Positions 39,527-47,227 of a stretch of DNA of 64,000 bases are shown here, piece by piece; the stretch's first letter is position 1; every line of letters starts with the position of its first letter. The stretch spans positions 3,844,001 to 3,908,000 of the forward strand of contig NZ_CP169244.1 of assembly GCF_041902385.1 (NCBI RefSeq), in the 5' to 3' direction. Made by a program: the position numbers and the translations under genes. This DNA comes from Arcticibacter sp041902385 (GTDB lineage: Bacteria; Bacteroidota; Bacteroidia; Sphingobacteriales; Sphingobacteriaceae). The notes under the pieces are model-generated. The model was not told the DNA's origin, searched no databases, and saw nothing but the letters and a program-made list of their open reading frames with translations.

Positions 39527-39590
39527 GCGCTAAGTTATCAAAATACCCATTGTTATTTAAAAACTCTTTTTATTCTCTTTCCATGTATCG

Positions 39591-40085
39591 CTATTCGTTG
39601 TCCTTTAGTCTTTTATCCAAATCAATCTCCCGCGATGCTTTATCCAGATTTTCTCTAAAGTTTTCGGCAATATTTTGATCCTGGTATTTTGCCTGGTCGC
39701 TGCTCATGTCGCCCGCATTTCCGGCGTCAAAGGCGGCTTGTTCGCTGCCGGGAGGATTGTCGCCAAGCTGGTTTCGCGTAACCGGGGCCCCGGACCCGCC
39801 CCCAACTTCGTCTCTGCCTTCAACAGGTGCAGAAGTGAGGGTTTGCAAATCCTCTTCTCCTTCAGACGGCTCGGTGGTGCTTGCGTCGATATCATCGTAA
39901 TCGCCAGAATCTTCATTTTCTTCTTCGATCCGTTCCACCAGATTGGCGTCGTTTAACTGCTCCTGCTCTTCCAGACTCAGGGGATTGGTGTCGTTCATAC
40001 TTTGATCGTCCTGGCCCTGTATTTCGTCATCTTCCATCGGGAAATTTTCTTTCTCTATCATAGGTAGTTGCTTATAGTTTTTCAT
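39591..40085 (-). CDS. Acidic, probably disordered hypothetical protein
   Basis: A 164-residue protein, very rich in Asp, Glu, Asn and Gln (MEDDEIQGQDDQSMNDTNP, EEENEDSGDYDDIDASTTEP) and nearly free of hydrophobic segments. No signal peptide or known domain is seen. The C-terminal 40 residues (AENFRENLDKASREIDLDKR) are helical and charged. It resembles the small hydrophilic proteins often found near stress genes in Sphingobacteriaceae, but function is unknown. It converges on the GH2 gene. Confidence 0.6.
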   Translation of the reverse strand: MKNYKQLPMIEKENFPMEDDEIQGQDDQSMNDTNPLSLEEQEQLNDANLVERIEEENEDSGDYDDIDASTTEPSEGEEDLQTLTSAPVEGRDEVGGGSGAPVTRNQLGDNPPGSEQAAFDAGNAGDMSSDQAKYQDQNIAENFRENLDKASREIDLDKRLKDNE

Positions 40086-40404
40086 ATATAGGAACAGGCA
40101 TTGCGCTCAATTGTTCGTTCGGGCTGTTCTCATTGGTTAAACGTACGCACTATCTTAAAATACCGGTCCTGCTTAGAACGACTGCCTTTTGGCGCATCCG
40201 CTTTGTAGGCTGAAGAAAGACAATCACTCCTTACTAACAAACATTTTGAAAAACAAACCACTGCATCTTGAGCTACTTTCGATAAGGCCAGATAATAACG
40301 AGGCACTACCAAATGAAAAACACCGGCTAGTAACGACGGCGTCTGAAGCTATGCCAATGAGGCGGGAGAAAAATGGACTGCGTTTTAATAAAATCGTCAG
40401 GTTA
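40086..40404. other. Intergenic region without a convincing gene
   Basis: About 320 nt. Short open frames exist on both strands (for example 40189-40431 plus), but none has a ribosome site, family resemblance or protein-like composition. The right end carries the promoter of the next gene. Confidence 0.4.
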
Positions 40405-40436
40405 TTTGGACTAATTATAAACAATGCTTAGCTTTG
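40405..40436 (+). promoter_or_regulatory. Complete Bacteroidota promoter TTTG-N20-TAGCTTTG
   Basis: TTTG (40405-40408), a 20-nt spacer, then TAGCTTTG (40429-40436). This is the best full match to the -33/-7 consensus in the window. It ends 10 nt before the ATG at 40447, giving a very short leader. Confidence 0.7.
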
Positions 40437-40446
40437 TGTATCAGAG

Positions 40447-40799
40447 ATGGAAAAAGAAAGCAGATTAAAACTGATAGAAGTTTTTACTACAGCACATGGC
40501 CATGTATGGCAGTGTAATTGCAGCAATGCTTTTTTCTCGATTTTCAGGGTGTTCGCACTACTCTTGGTATCAGAAACCTGCTTGATCTCACCAGAAGGAT
40601 CAATGCGATTAATCTGGCGGAGATGCTTTGCAATCCTTCGCGTCATGCCGACATTGCACTGGTGATGCCTCACTATACCGACCGCTGTTTCGCACTTACA
40701 ATTACTGAGGTGATTGATTTAAAAGATTTACTTAACGGAGCGAAGGCTATGATCCAACTCAATAGCATGATCCGTGAGTGCTTCTGCCAGTTTGCCTGA
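40447..40799 (+). pseudogene. Small conserved-type hypothetical protein, split by a 1-nt frameshift
   Basis: The first frame (MEKESRLKLIEVFTTAHGHV, WQCNCSNAFF) breaks at a T6 run (40530-40535). The -1 frame continues with LDFQGVRTTLGIRNLLDL and ends CFCQFA at 40799. Adding one T yields a continuous 117-residue protein, cytoplasmic by composition, with a CNC motif near residue 25. It reads like a small uncharacterised Bacteroidota family, but I cannot name it. A complete consensus promoter just upstream argues that the gene is real. The change may be a sequencing undercall. Confidence 0.65.
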
Positions 40800-40889
40800 T
40801 TTAGATCAATTCTTTTTAAGCCTATCGTTCTGACATTTACCCCTTTTTCTTGTTACATTTACGATATAGTAAATAAAAAATGAATGTAT

Positions 40890-41413
40890 ATGAAAGATCT
40901 TCTGAGACTGCGCACCTCTCTTTCTGAAGAAATTGAGACGCTTTTGAACGAGCAAATAAAGATGGAAGCTTACTCTTCCGCGATATATCTGGCCATGTCT
41001 TCGTGGTGCAACCGTAATGGATATGATAACAGCGCGGGCTACCTTGAGAAACAATCCGGAGAAGAAAGAGAGCATATGCTTAAAATCTTCCGCTATGTGA
41101 ATGATATGGGCGGGCATGCTATTTCTCCCGAAATAACGAATATCCCTCAGGATTTCGAGTCGTTTAGGGGGTGTTTGAAACGGCCCTGCAACAGGAAATT
41201 AACGTGACTGCGAGTTTTAACAGAATTGCGGATCGCTGCTTTAAAGTGAAAGACTTTATGACGTTTCAGTTCCTGCAATGGTTCCTTAATGAGCAGCGCG
41301 AGGAAGAATATGTAGCAAGAAGGATACTTGAACTGTTCGACGTGATCGGTGAAGAAGGCACCGGCCGCTGGCAGATTGATAAAAATATCCCTTCCGTTAG
41401 CTATTCGGAGTAA
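40890..41413 (+). pseudogene. Bacterial non-heme ferritin, split by a 1-nt frameshift
   Basis: An iron-storage ferritin of the FtnA type. The first part has the ferroxidase ligands in NEQIKMEAYSSAIYLAM and SGEEREHMLKIF. The second has QQEINVTASFNRIADRC and FLQWFLNEQREEEYVARR. The frame breaks after NIPQDFESFRG at a G5 run (41168-41172), and one more G joins it to VFETALQQE. The result is a 174-residue protein, exactly ferritin length. As written, the product would lose the last two helices and could not assemble a normal cage. I start at ATG 40890 (MKDLLRLRTSLSEEIETLL); an ATG two codons earlier is possible. Confidence 0.93.
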
Positions 41414-41481
41414 AAAGCGCTCCTGCGTTAAAGATTGGCATGATGTTTATTCATTCTTAGGTAAATCAAATTACTTGACTT

Positions 41482-41727
41482 ATGGATATGAAAAACAGAT
41501 CAACAATTGCAGGAGTTGTGCTGGCCGGGCTGGCAACAGGTGCTGCAGCATGGTATCTTTTCGGTACCTCTAACGGGAAAGAAGTTTGTAACAAGCTGAT
41601 GAGCTCTGTTAAAGACATGAGCGGATCGATGAAAGACATGAGCAGTTCAGTAATGGACAAGGCTCATGACACCATCAGCCAGCTCAGCGACCGTGTAAAC
41701 GGAGTATCTGACAGAGTAATGGCGTAA
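41482..41727 (+). CDS. Small YtxH-like membrane-anchored protein
   Basis: An 81-residue protein with one N-terminal hydrophobic helix (STIAGVVLAGLATGAAAWYLF), followed by GTSNGKE and an amphipathic helical tail with short repeats (VKDMSGSMKDMSSSVMDKAH). This layout matches YtxH/general-stress small proteins. It follows ferritin by about 70 nt and ends in a strong terminator, so the two may share a transcript and a stress role (inference). Confidence 0.65.
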   Translation: MDMKNRSTIAGVVLAGLATGAAAWYLFGTSNGKEVCNKLMSSVKDMSGSMKDMSSSVMDKAHDTISQLSDRVNGVSDRVMA

Positions 41728-41750
41728 TTACTATAAAAATATCTATTTTT

Positions 41751-41775
41751 GAGGCCCTGCAAAGGGCCTTTTTTA
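41751..41775 (+). terminator. Rho-independent terminator after the YtxH-like gene
   Basis: GGCCCT-GCAA-AGGGCC stem (41753-41758 with 41763-41768) followed by six T. Confidence 0.85.
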
Positions 41776-41797
41776 TTTTAGAATAGTGTCAGCTCAT

Positions 41798-42514
41798 ATG
41801 GTGGTTTCGTTTACAGTTGTAAGATATCCGAAGAGGTATATACCGCTGGCATTTCTGGCAATGGCGATACACCGCTTACCTTTGGCACTGAACCGGAGCT
41901 GTTCGTTCTGGAAGCTGATGGGATCAGGGAACAAGGGTAGCTTTGACCTTACACCCGACCTCAGGCAATGGGCCCTGCTTGCCTCATGGGAGTCTGAAGA
42001 GGCTTTCTACCGCTTTCATAGCAGTTCTTTTATTGGCCGCTGGTGGAAGACCCTTGCGTTGGAAAGCTGGACTATTCTCTGCTCACCGATAGCGGGGCAC
42101 GGTCAATGGGACGGACGGGCTCCTTTCGAATACGATTCATCGCTCGCGGGCTATAAAGGTCCCCTCGCTGTTTTAACCAGAGCCACCATAAGGCCTGCGC
42201 GGCTCAGAAACTTTTGGTCTAACGTGGGCAGCGTGTCTTCAATCATGTCCGCCGCTTCCGGATATATTCAGTCTTTCGGAGTTGGTGAAGCCCCCGTATA
42301 CAAACAAGCCACGTTTTCACTTTGGAAATCTTCGGAAGAAATGAAGAACTTTGCATATGCTTCGCAGGAGCACCGGGAAGTGATCAGGAAAACCAGAGAG
42401 GAGGGCTGGTATAGCGAAGAGCTTTTTGCTCGCTTCAAGCCCATTGCTACCCTCGGCTCAATAGGCGGACGTAATTTTTCAACCGAACTTTTTGATCTTA
42501 CATCAATATCTTAA
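41798..42514 (+). CDS. Spheroidene monooxygenase (CrtA)-like protein, orphan
   Basis: A 238-residue protein of the CrtA-like heme-binding/ABM-fold family. Family blocks visible: FLAMAIHRLPLALNRSCSFW, FWKLMGSGNKGSFDL, LTRATIRPARLRNFWSNV, GYIQSFGVGEAPVYKQATFS, and HREVIRKTREEGWYSEELFA. In purple bacteria CrtA oxidises carotenoids. The Bacteroidota members usually sit away from carotenoid genes, as here, so that reaction should not be assumed. ATG 41798 is preferred over a GTG four codons upstream. A terminator separates it from the gene before. Confidence 0.75.
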   Translation: MVVSFTVVRYPKRYIPLAFLAMAIHRLPLALNRSCSFWKLMGSGNKGSFDLTPDLRQWALLASWESEEAFYRFHSSSFIGRWWKTLALESWTILCSPIAGHGQWDGRAPFEYDSSLAGYKGPLAVLTRATIRPARLRNFWSNVGSVSSIMSAASGYIQSFGVGEAPVYKQATFSLWKSSEEMKNFAYASQEHREVIRKTREEGWYSEELFARFKPIATLGSIGGRNFSTELFDLTSIS

Positions 42515-42528
42515 AATCAATTACTACT

Positions 42529-42777
42529 ATGCGTATAGTTGCTGAACTACCCAGGCCCGACTGTAAAATCACCATTTTTTCTCTCAACATGAAATATCTC
42601 GTCAAGTTTGAGCAGGGCACCCTGGAGCAGACTTTTAAGATCTCCGAGCTTGATATTACCGGAGGTATAAACGGCATCTTCCAGATACTCGACGAAGAGT
42701 TTATTACAGCTGTAGTGAAACGCTTTGAGAATATGCGTGAGGACCTGTCCGCTGCCTGGAAACGTCACGAGGTGTGA
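42529..42777 (+). CDS. Small hypothetical protein
   Basis: An 82-residue frame; an inner ATG at 42589 (MKYLVKFEQGTLEQTFKISE) would give a more protein-like 62-residue product. Composition is soluble and mixed alpha/beta (GGINGIFQILDEEFITAVVKRF). No known domain is recognised. It follows the CrtA-like gene by 14 nt, and a terminator lies 80 nt beyond its stop, both in favour of a real gene. An opposite-strand frame overlaps it fully, so certainty is limited. Confidence 0.5.
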   Translation: MRIVAELPRPDCKITIFSLNMKYLVKFEQGTLEQTFKISELDITGGINGIFQILDEEFITAVVKRFENMREDLSAAWKRHEV

Positions 42778-43127
42778 TGTTTTTATATATCTATCGTCTC
42801 TAACTAATAGTAAAATAGAGAGTTATATCGTCGATCGAAATTTTATTTGGTTACATCCTGCCCTCCTGGAGCAGGGTTTTTTATTTATGTAAAGTGATAG
42901 GACGGGTCGGTTTTAGTAAGCTTCTGTTTAATAGTGCGTTATAATGCACTTCAAAATTTTATTTTGTGGTTTAAATGGCGGCTATTTATACAATTTATGC
43001 AGAACTCTTCCCCATCAAGCTGTTTCATGGGCCGCTTGATCAAGTACGTGCATATGCTTAGCCGGCAGGATTTAGACGGTTGCCCGGGGTACAACTTGGC
43101 AGGTATCCTGCCTTCTGGGCTGTGCTC
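42778..43127. other. Intergenic region between convergent genes
   Basis: About 350 nt with one terminator (42857-42885) and no convincing gene. A 65-codon frame at 42934-43131 has no ribosome site or family resemblance. Confidence 0.45.
42857..42885 (+). terminator. Rho-independent terminator
   Basis: CCTGC (42857-42861) pairs with GCAGG (42871-42875) around a 9-nt loop, followed by GTTTTTTATTT. It ends the CrtA-like/small-protein transcript. Confidence 0.7.
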
Positions 43128-44786
43128 CTAGACTTCTGCAAGGTATTCGTGGACGAACTTAATTGCCATAGCTCCTTCTCCTACTGCTGAGGCGATCCGG
43201 TTCATGGCCCCTGAGCGTACATCGCCGGCAGCGAATATTCCCGGACTGCAGGTCTCCAGCAGAAAGGGCTCGCGCTCAAGTTTCCAGAACTTCCTGTAGT
43301 TAGGCGAGAGCGTAAGATCTCTTCCTGTTTCGATAAATCCTTTGTCGTTTTTAATTATATTGAGGCCGATCCAGTCGGTATAGGGACGTGCGCCGATAAA
43401 GATGAATAAAGAATCTGCCGGGACGGTCCTCTTCTGTCCGTTTTCTTTGGTGAGCACTAGCTCCTGAAGACGCTTCTCTCCTTTTGCTTCGGCAATCTCT
43501 GTATTGCCGAGAACATGGATGTTTCTGGTGCTGTTAATCTGATCGATCAGATACTGAGACATGGTGGACGAAAGCGACTCTTTCCTGATGACGATATGCA
43601 CGTTAGCTGCATACTTTGCAAGATGCATGGCCGCCTGACCTGCTGAGTTTCCTCCCCCTATTACGTAGACTTCCTTTTCCTGGCATGCCTGTGCTTCTGT
43701 CATGGCTGCACCGTAATAGATGCCCGCGCCGGTAAAGTCTTCAATGCCTGGTTTGTCCAGCTTACGGTAGTCGACACCGGTCGTGATCACTACACTCCTC
43801 GCATTAATCTCAGTTCCATCAGACAAGGTAATAATCTTATATTGACTATTGAGGTTGATGTCTGTAACTTGCTGTTGTGAAATCAGTTCTGTTCCGAAAC
43901 GCTGTGCTTGCGTTACTGCCCTTCGCGTAAGTTCAGATCCGCTTAGTCCGGTCGGGAACCCCAGATAATTCTCAATACGGGAACTCGTTCCTGCCTGACC
44001 TCCCGGTGCCTTTCGTTCTATTAGCAGGGTTTTCAATCCTTCTGACGCCCCATATACGGCAGCTGCAAGTCCCGCCGGCCCTGCTCCAATAATGACGACG
44101 TCGTAAAGCTCCTTGCTTGCTCTGGCCTGCAGGCCAAGTCGTTCTGTAATTGCGCCCAGCTGCGAGTGCGGCAAATAGGATCCGTCTTCAAAGAACAGGA
44201 CTGGCAGTGAGCAATGATCAATCTGATTGAGCTCAAGAAGTTCTTTTGCTTTTTCATTTGTTTCAATATCAAGCCACTGATAGGGAAACAGGTTCCCCGA
44301 GAGGAAATCTTTCAGCTCGTGCGACTTAGGCGACCACTGGTAGCCGATGATCCTGATGCCCTGGTAGTTCGGTGAATAGGTATATTGCCACTCTTCGAGG
44401 AGATCGTCGATCACAGGGAAGAGCCTTTCTTCAGGAGGGTTCCAGGGTTTCATGAAGTAATAGTCGAGCTTCACTTCGTTAATTGCTTTAATAGCAGCCT
44501 CTGTGTCGGAGTAGGCGGTTAAAAGGACGCGCCTCGCTTCCGGGTACATCTCCCGCGCCTTCTGGAGGAAATCCACGCCCAGCATCTCAGGCATACGCTG
44601 ATCGGAAATGAATAAAGCGATCTCCTCGCCTTTGTTCTTCAGCTCTACCAGGCTTTCCAGGGCCTCCCTGGCTGAGGCAGTGCTCAATATTTTATAGTCT
44701 TTGCGGTAACGGATGCGTAAATCGCGCACCAGGGCTTGCAATACCTGCAAATCGTCGTCGAGTGCAAAAATAACGGGTTGTTTCAT
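43128..44786 (-). CDS. Response-regulator receiver fused to a thioredoxin-reductase-like flavoprotein, CxxC absent
   Basis: A 552-residue fusion. Residues ~1-130 are a receiver domain: acidic pocket DDD in FALDDDLQVLQ, phospho-acceptor Asp in LFISDQRMPE, switch Thr in LLTAYSD, Lys in YFMKPW. Residues ~145-220 look like a glutaredoxin/thioredoxin fold without active cysteines (GYQWSPKSHELKDFL). From ~230 comes a thioredoxin-reductase-like core: FAD motif VVIIGAGPAGLAAAVYG, NADPH motif VIGGGNSAGQAAMHLA, and CSPGIFAAGDVRSG. The redox CxxC between the two nucleotide-binding parts is missing (YYGAAMTEAQACQEKEV). So it is probably a phosphorylation-controlled NAD(P)H flavoenzyme whose electron acceptor is not the usual thioredoxin. 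It is the last gene of a five-gene operon, next to its likely kinase. Confidence 0.9.
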   Translation of the reverse strand: MKQPVIFALDDDLQVLQALVRDLRIRYRKDYKILSTASAREALESLVELKNKGEEIALFISDQRMPEMLGVDFLQKAREMYPEARRVLLTAYSDTEAAIKAINEVKLDYYFMKPWNPPEERLFPVIDDLLEEWQYTYSPNYQGIRIIGYQWSPKSHELKDFLSGNLFPYQWLDIETNEKAKELLELNQIDHCSLPVLFFEDGSYLPHSQLGAITERLGLQARASKELYDVVIIGAGPAGLAAAVYGASEGLKTLLIERKAPGGQAGTSSRIENYLGFPTGLSGSELTRRAVTQAQRFGTELISQQQVTDINLNSQYKIITLSDGTEINARSVVITTGVDYRKLDKPGIEDFTGAGIYYGAAMTEAQACQEKEVYVIGGGNSAGQAAMHLAKYAANVHIVIRKESLSSTMSQYLIDQINSTRNIHVLGNTEIAEAKGEKRLQELVLTKENGQKRTVPADSLFIFIGARPYTDWIGLNIIKNDKGFIETGRDLTLSPNYRKFWKLEREPFLLETCSPGIFAAGDVRSGAMNRIASAVGEGAMAIKFVHEYLAEV

Positions 44787-44852
44787 GTTAAATAGTAGTC
44801 GTTCTATGGTTTAGATGCTTTCTCCTTCTGAGTCCTCCCTATCGGGGTCAGA

Positions 44853-46244
44853 CTAGTCAAGGGGAAAGCAGATCTGAAAAGCTGTCTTCCCTGGTTCTGA
44901 TTCCACCTTGATGCTTGCGTTGTGATGGGCGACAATCTTGTGCACGATATCGAGCCCCAGTCCGGTGCCTTTCCCAATGTTTTTGGTGGTAAAAAAGGGT
45001 TCGTATATATGGGGCAAAACGTCCTGAGGAATCCCGTGACCGTTATCTTCAATGCGGACCATAAGCTTGTCTCCTTCCTGGGCAGCGCTGATGGTGAGTT
45101 TTCCTCCGTCGGGCATGGCATCGACGGCATTATCAATGAGATTCGTCCACACTTGGTTCAGTTCGCCGACAAAGGCCTGCACCTGGGGGAGCTTAGGATC
45201 GAAGCACCGTTCTACGCGAATGTTTTTCTCTTTTAATTTATGAGTGAGTATGGTCAGGGTGCTGTTAATGCCCTCGGCAACATTTGCTCGTTCCTTATCA
45301 CGACCCTGATCCATGTGCGAATAGGTCTTTACGGCGTTTACCAGTTCGGAAATACGATCAGTAGCTGCCTGGATGTCGCATATTGCTCTTTCTGTCTCCA
45401 GAGTGCCGGCCAGCCATTCGAGTATGTCGGGCAGGTACTGCTCTCCCATAATTGCTGCCACGGCTTCAAGGTCGCGGATCTGCACATTCCAGCTGGCAAA
45501 AGTGGCCCCAAGGGTGAAAGGGTCAGCTGCACTGTGCTGCTCCAGCCAGTCAATGATCTCTTCTTCCAGGCTGCTGCGCGCCATCAGGGATAGGTGGCTA
45601 CGCAATCCCTGCTCAATAAGCGGCAGGATCAGTGCATTCAGCCGGTCGATCTGATCAGGGTCAGGGCATATCAGCAGGATCTTCTTCAGCTTTTCGGGCC
45701 CGGCGTGGTGCAGGCGCCTTAATTCTGAAGCACTCCTGACGATGGCCGACGCTGGATTGTTCAGCTCGTGCGCTAGTCCTGCCGACAGTTTTCCCAGGGC
45801 TACTAGTTTCTCCTGCTGTTGCTCGTTGCGCGTGAACTCGCGTACGCGGTCAGTCATCAGTCCCACTAATTTTTGGATCATCTCAGGACTCCTCTGCTCC
45901 AGCTCGCTGAAGTGCTCTTTGTGCAGGCGGAGCACGGTAGAGGGCAGATGAGCAGCCGCCCGTCCTCCGGAAACCTTTAGCCGGGAAAAAGGCAGATAGC
46001 CGGTGATCTCACCTTTCTTCAACAAGGCGAAAAAGCTGTACCGCCCGTTTTGCTCTACGCTGAGGTTCAGCTGCCCCTCCAGCAGGAGGAACATAAAATC
46101 TGCCGACTGGCCAACGTCGAACAGGATGTCGCCGGCGTCCAGTTCAAGGATATCGGAGGAGGCTAGGAGCCACTGCAGATGCTCCATCGGAATACCATTA
46201 AAAACCGGAAGTGTCTGCAGGTAATGAGAATCAAAAGCTGGCAT
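44853..46244 (-). CDS. Histidine kinase with N-terminal cyclic-nucleotide-binding-type domain
   Basis: A 463-residue soluble sensor kinase without membrane segments. Residues ~10-125 form a Crp/cNMP-binding fold (GDILFDVGQSADFMFLLLEGQ). The phospho-acceptor His159 lies in LSAGLAHELNNPASAIVRSA. The catalytic ATPase shows N box LIDNAVDAMPDGG, G1 VRIEDNGHGIP and G2 GKGTGLGLDIVHKI. It is the likely phosphodonor for the receiver of the downstream flavoprotein (66 nt apart), because no other partner is present. The ligand of the sensor fold (cNMP, redox cofactor or other) is unknown. It starts 11 nt after egtD. Confidence 0.92.
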   Translation of the reverse strand: MPAFDSHYLQTLPVFNGIPMEHLQWLLASSDILELDAGDILFDVGQSADFMFLLLEGQLNLSVEQNGRYSFFALLKKGEITGYLPFSRLKVSGGRAAAHLPSTVLRLHKEHFSELEQRSPEMIQKLVGLMTDRVREFTRNEQQQEKLVALGKLSAGLAHELNNPASAIVRSASELRRLHHAGPEKLKKILLICPDPDQIDRLNALILPLIEQGLRSHLSLMARSSLEEEIIDWLEQHSAADPFTLGATFASWNVQIRDLEAVAAIMGEQYLPDILEWLAGTLETERAICDIQAATDRISELVNAVKTYSHMDQGRDKERANVAEGINSTLTILTHKLKEKNIRVERCFDPKLPQVQAFVGELNQVWTNLIDNAVDAMPDGGKLTISAAQEGDKLMVRIEDNGHGIPQDVLPHIYEPFFTTKNIGKGTGLGLDIVHKIVAHHNASIKVESEPGKTAFQICFPLD

Positions 46245-46255
46245 AGGGGGTACAT

Positions 46256-47224
46256 TTATATTTCATCAGTACTGTTTTCTGGCCTCTTTAGCCACAGGAC
46301 GTCGGTAAACCACTCGTCCGGGTCGTAGAATTGCTCTACGTATAGAAATCCGCTTGAGTTGGCTAGTGCCCTGAGAGATCGGCTATCGTATTTTTGCGAT
46401 ACCTCCATAAAAATACTTTCATCCCTTTTGAAGGAAAAGACCTCGCGGTCGGCTCCGATCCTTACTTTCTGCGGCTTAGCGCTGATTAAATAGCTTTTGC
46501 ATGAGCCGGTTTCGGGATCATAGGTCTGATAATGTTCAAAATCGTCGACGCAAAAGTTTGCGTTCAGCTCCTCATTGATCCGGTGCAGGAGGTTAAGATT
46601 GAAATCACGGGTAAGACCTTCCTCGTCGTCATAAGCCCTGAGGATGGTTCTTGGATTTTTTTTCAGATCCACGCCCATTAGCAAGAGATCCATGGGGCCC
46701 ATCAAGTGATGAAGCGTACGGCAAAAGGTCGTTGCTTCATCCGGAAACATGTTTCCGATGTTAGAGCCTAAGAAAAGAATCACTTTTCTTCTTTTCGACA
46801 ACTCGGCTGCTTTTCTCAGCATTGGAAAGTACTCTCCGTTCAGGCCCTTCACTTTTAGGCCTGGGATGGCTTCGGGGAGTTTGGTTTCTAGATTTTCAAT
46901 CACCTGACTCGATATATCGATCGGATAATAAGTAAAATCATGGCGTTCATCTACCAGATGCTGCAACAGATGTGATGTCTTGGAGGCATCGCCTGCACCA
47001 AGCTCGATGATGTCATAAGCGCCCCCCGGGGCATTAAAAAAGCGGGCTATCGTGGGCGAGTGTTCCTCGAAGATCTCGTGTTCGCATCGGGTTAGATAAT
47101 AGTCCTGCGAACGCATGATCTGCTCGAAGATCAGGTCGCCTGCCTTGTCATAGAAGTATTTCGATAGAAGATATTTAGGACTTGAGCTAAGTCCTTTTTT
47201 TACATCCAGAAAAAATTGATCCAT
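46256..47224 (-). CDS. egtD: L-histidine N-alpha-methyltransferase
   Basis: Makes hercynine (trimethyl-histidine) from histidine and three SAM, the first step of ergothioneine synthesis. 322 residues, the family's usual length. SAM-binding motif YDIIELGAGDASKTSHLL (residues ~70-87), then VILFLGSNIGNMFPDEA and the LLLMGVDLKKNPRTILRAYDD block, all typical of EgtD/DUF2260. The N-terminal SSPKYLLSKYFYDKAGDLIF segment is also family-specific. It begins 3 nt after the egtB stop and ends 11 nt before the kinase start. Confidence 0.95.
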   Translation of the reverse strand: MDQFFLDVKKGLSSSPKYLLSKYFYDKAGDLIFEQIMRSQDYYLTRCEHEIFEEHSPTIARFFNAPGGAYDIIELGAGDASKTSHLLQHLVDERHDFTYYPIDISSQVIENLETKLPEAIPGLKVKGLNGEYFPMLRKAAELSKRRKVILFLGSNIGNMFPDEATTFCRTLHHLMGPMDLLLMGVDLKKNPRTILRAYDDEEGLTRDFNLNLLHRINEELNANFCVDDFEHYQTYDPETGSCKSYLISAKPQKVRIGADREVFSFKRDESIFMEVSQKYDSRSLRALANSSGFLYVEQFYDPDEWFTDVLWLKRPENSTDEI

Positions 47225-47227
47225 AAA

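Noticed and set aside
40189..40431. 80-codon plus-strand frame in the 40 kb gap
   Set aside because: Non-ATG start, no ribosome site, overlaps a perfect downstream promoter, and an equally long antisense frame exists.
42934..43131. 65-codon frame before the receiver-flavoprotein gene
   Set aside because: Lies between convergent genes after a terminator; composition not protein-like.
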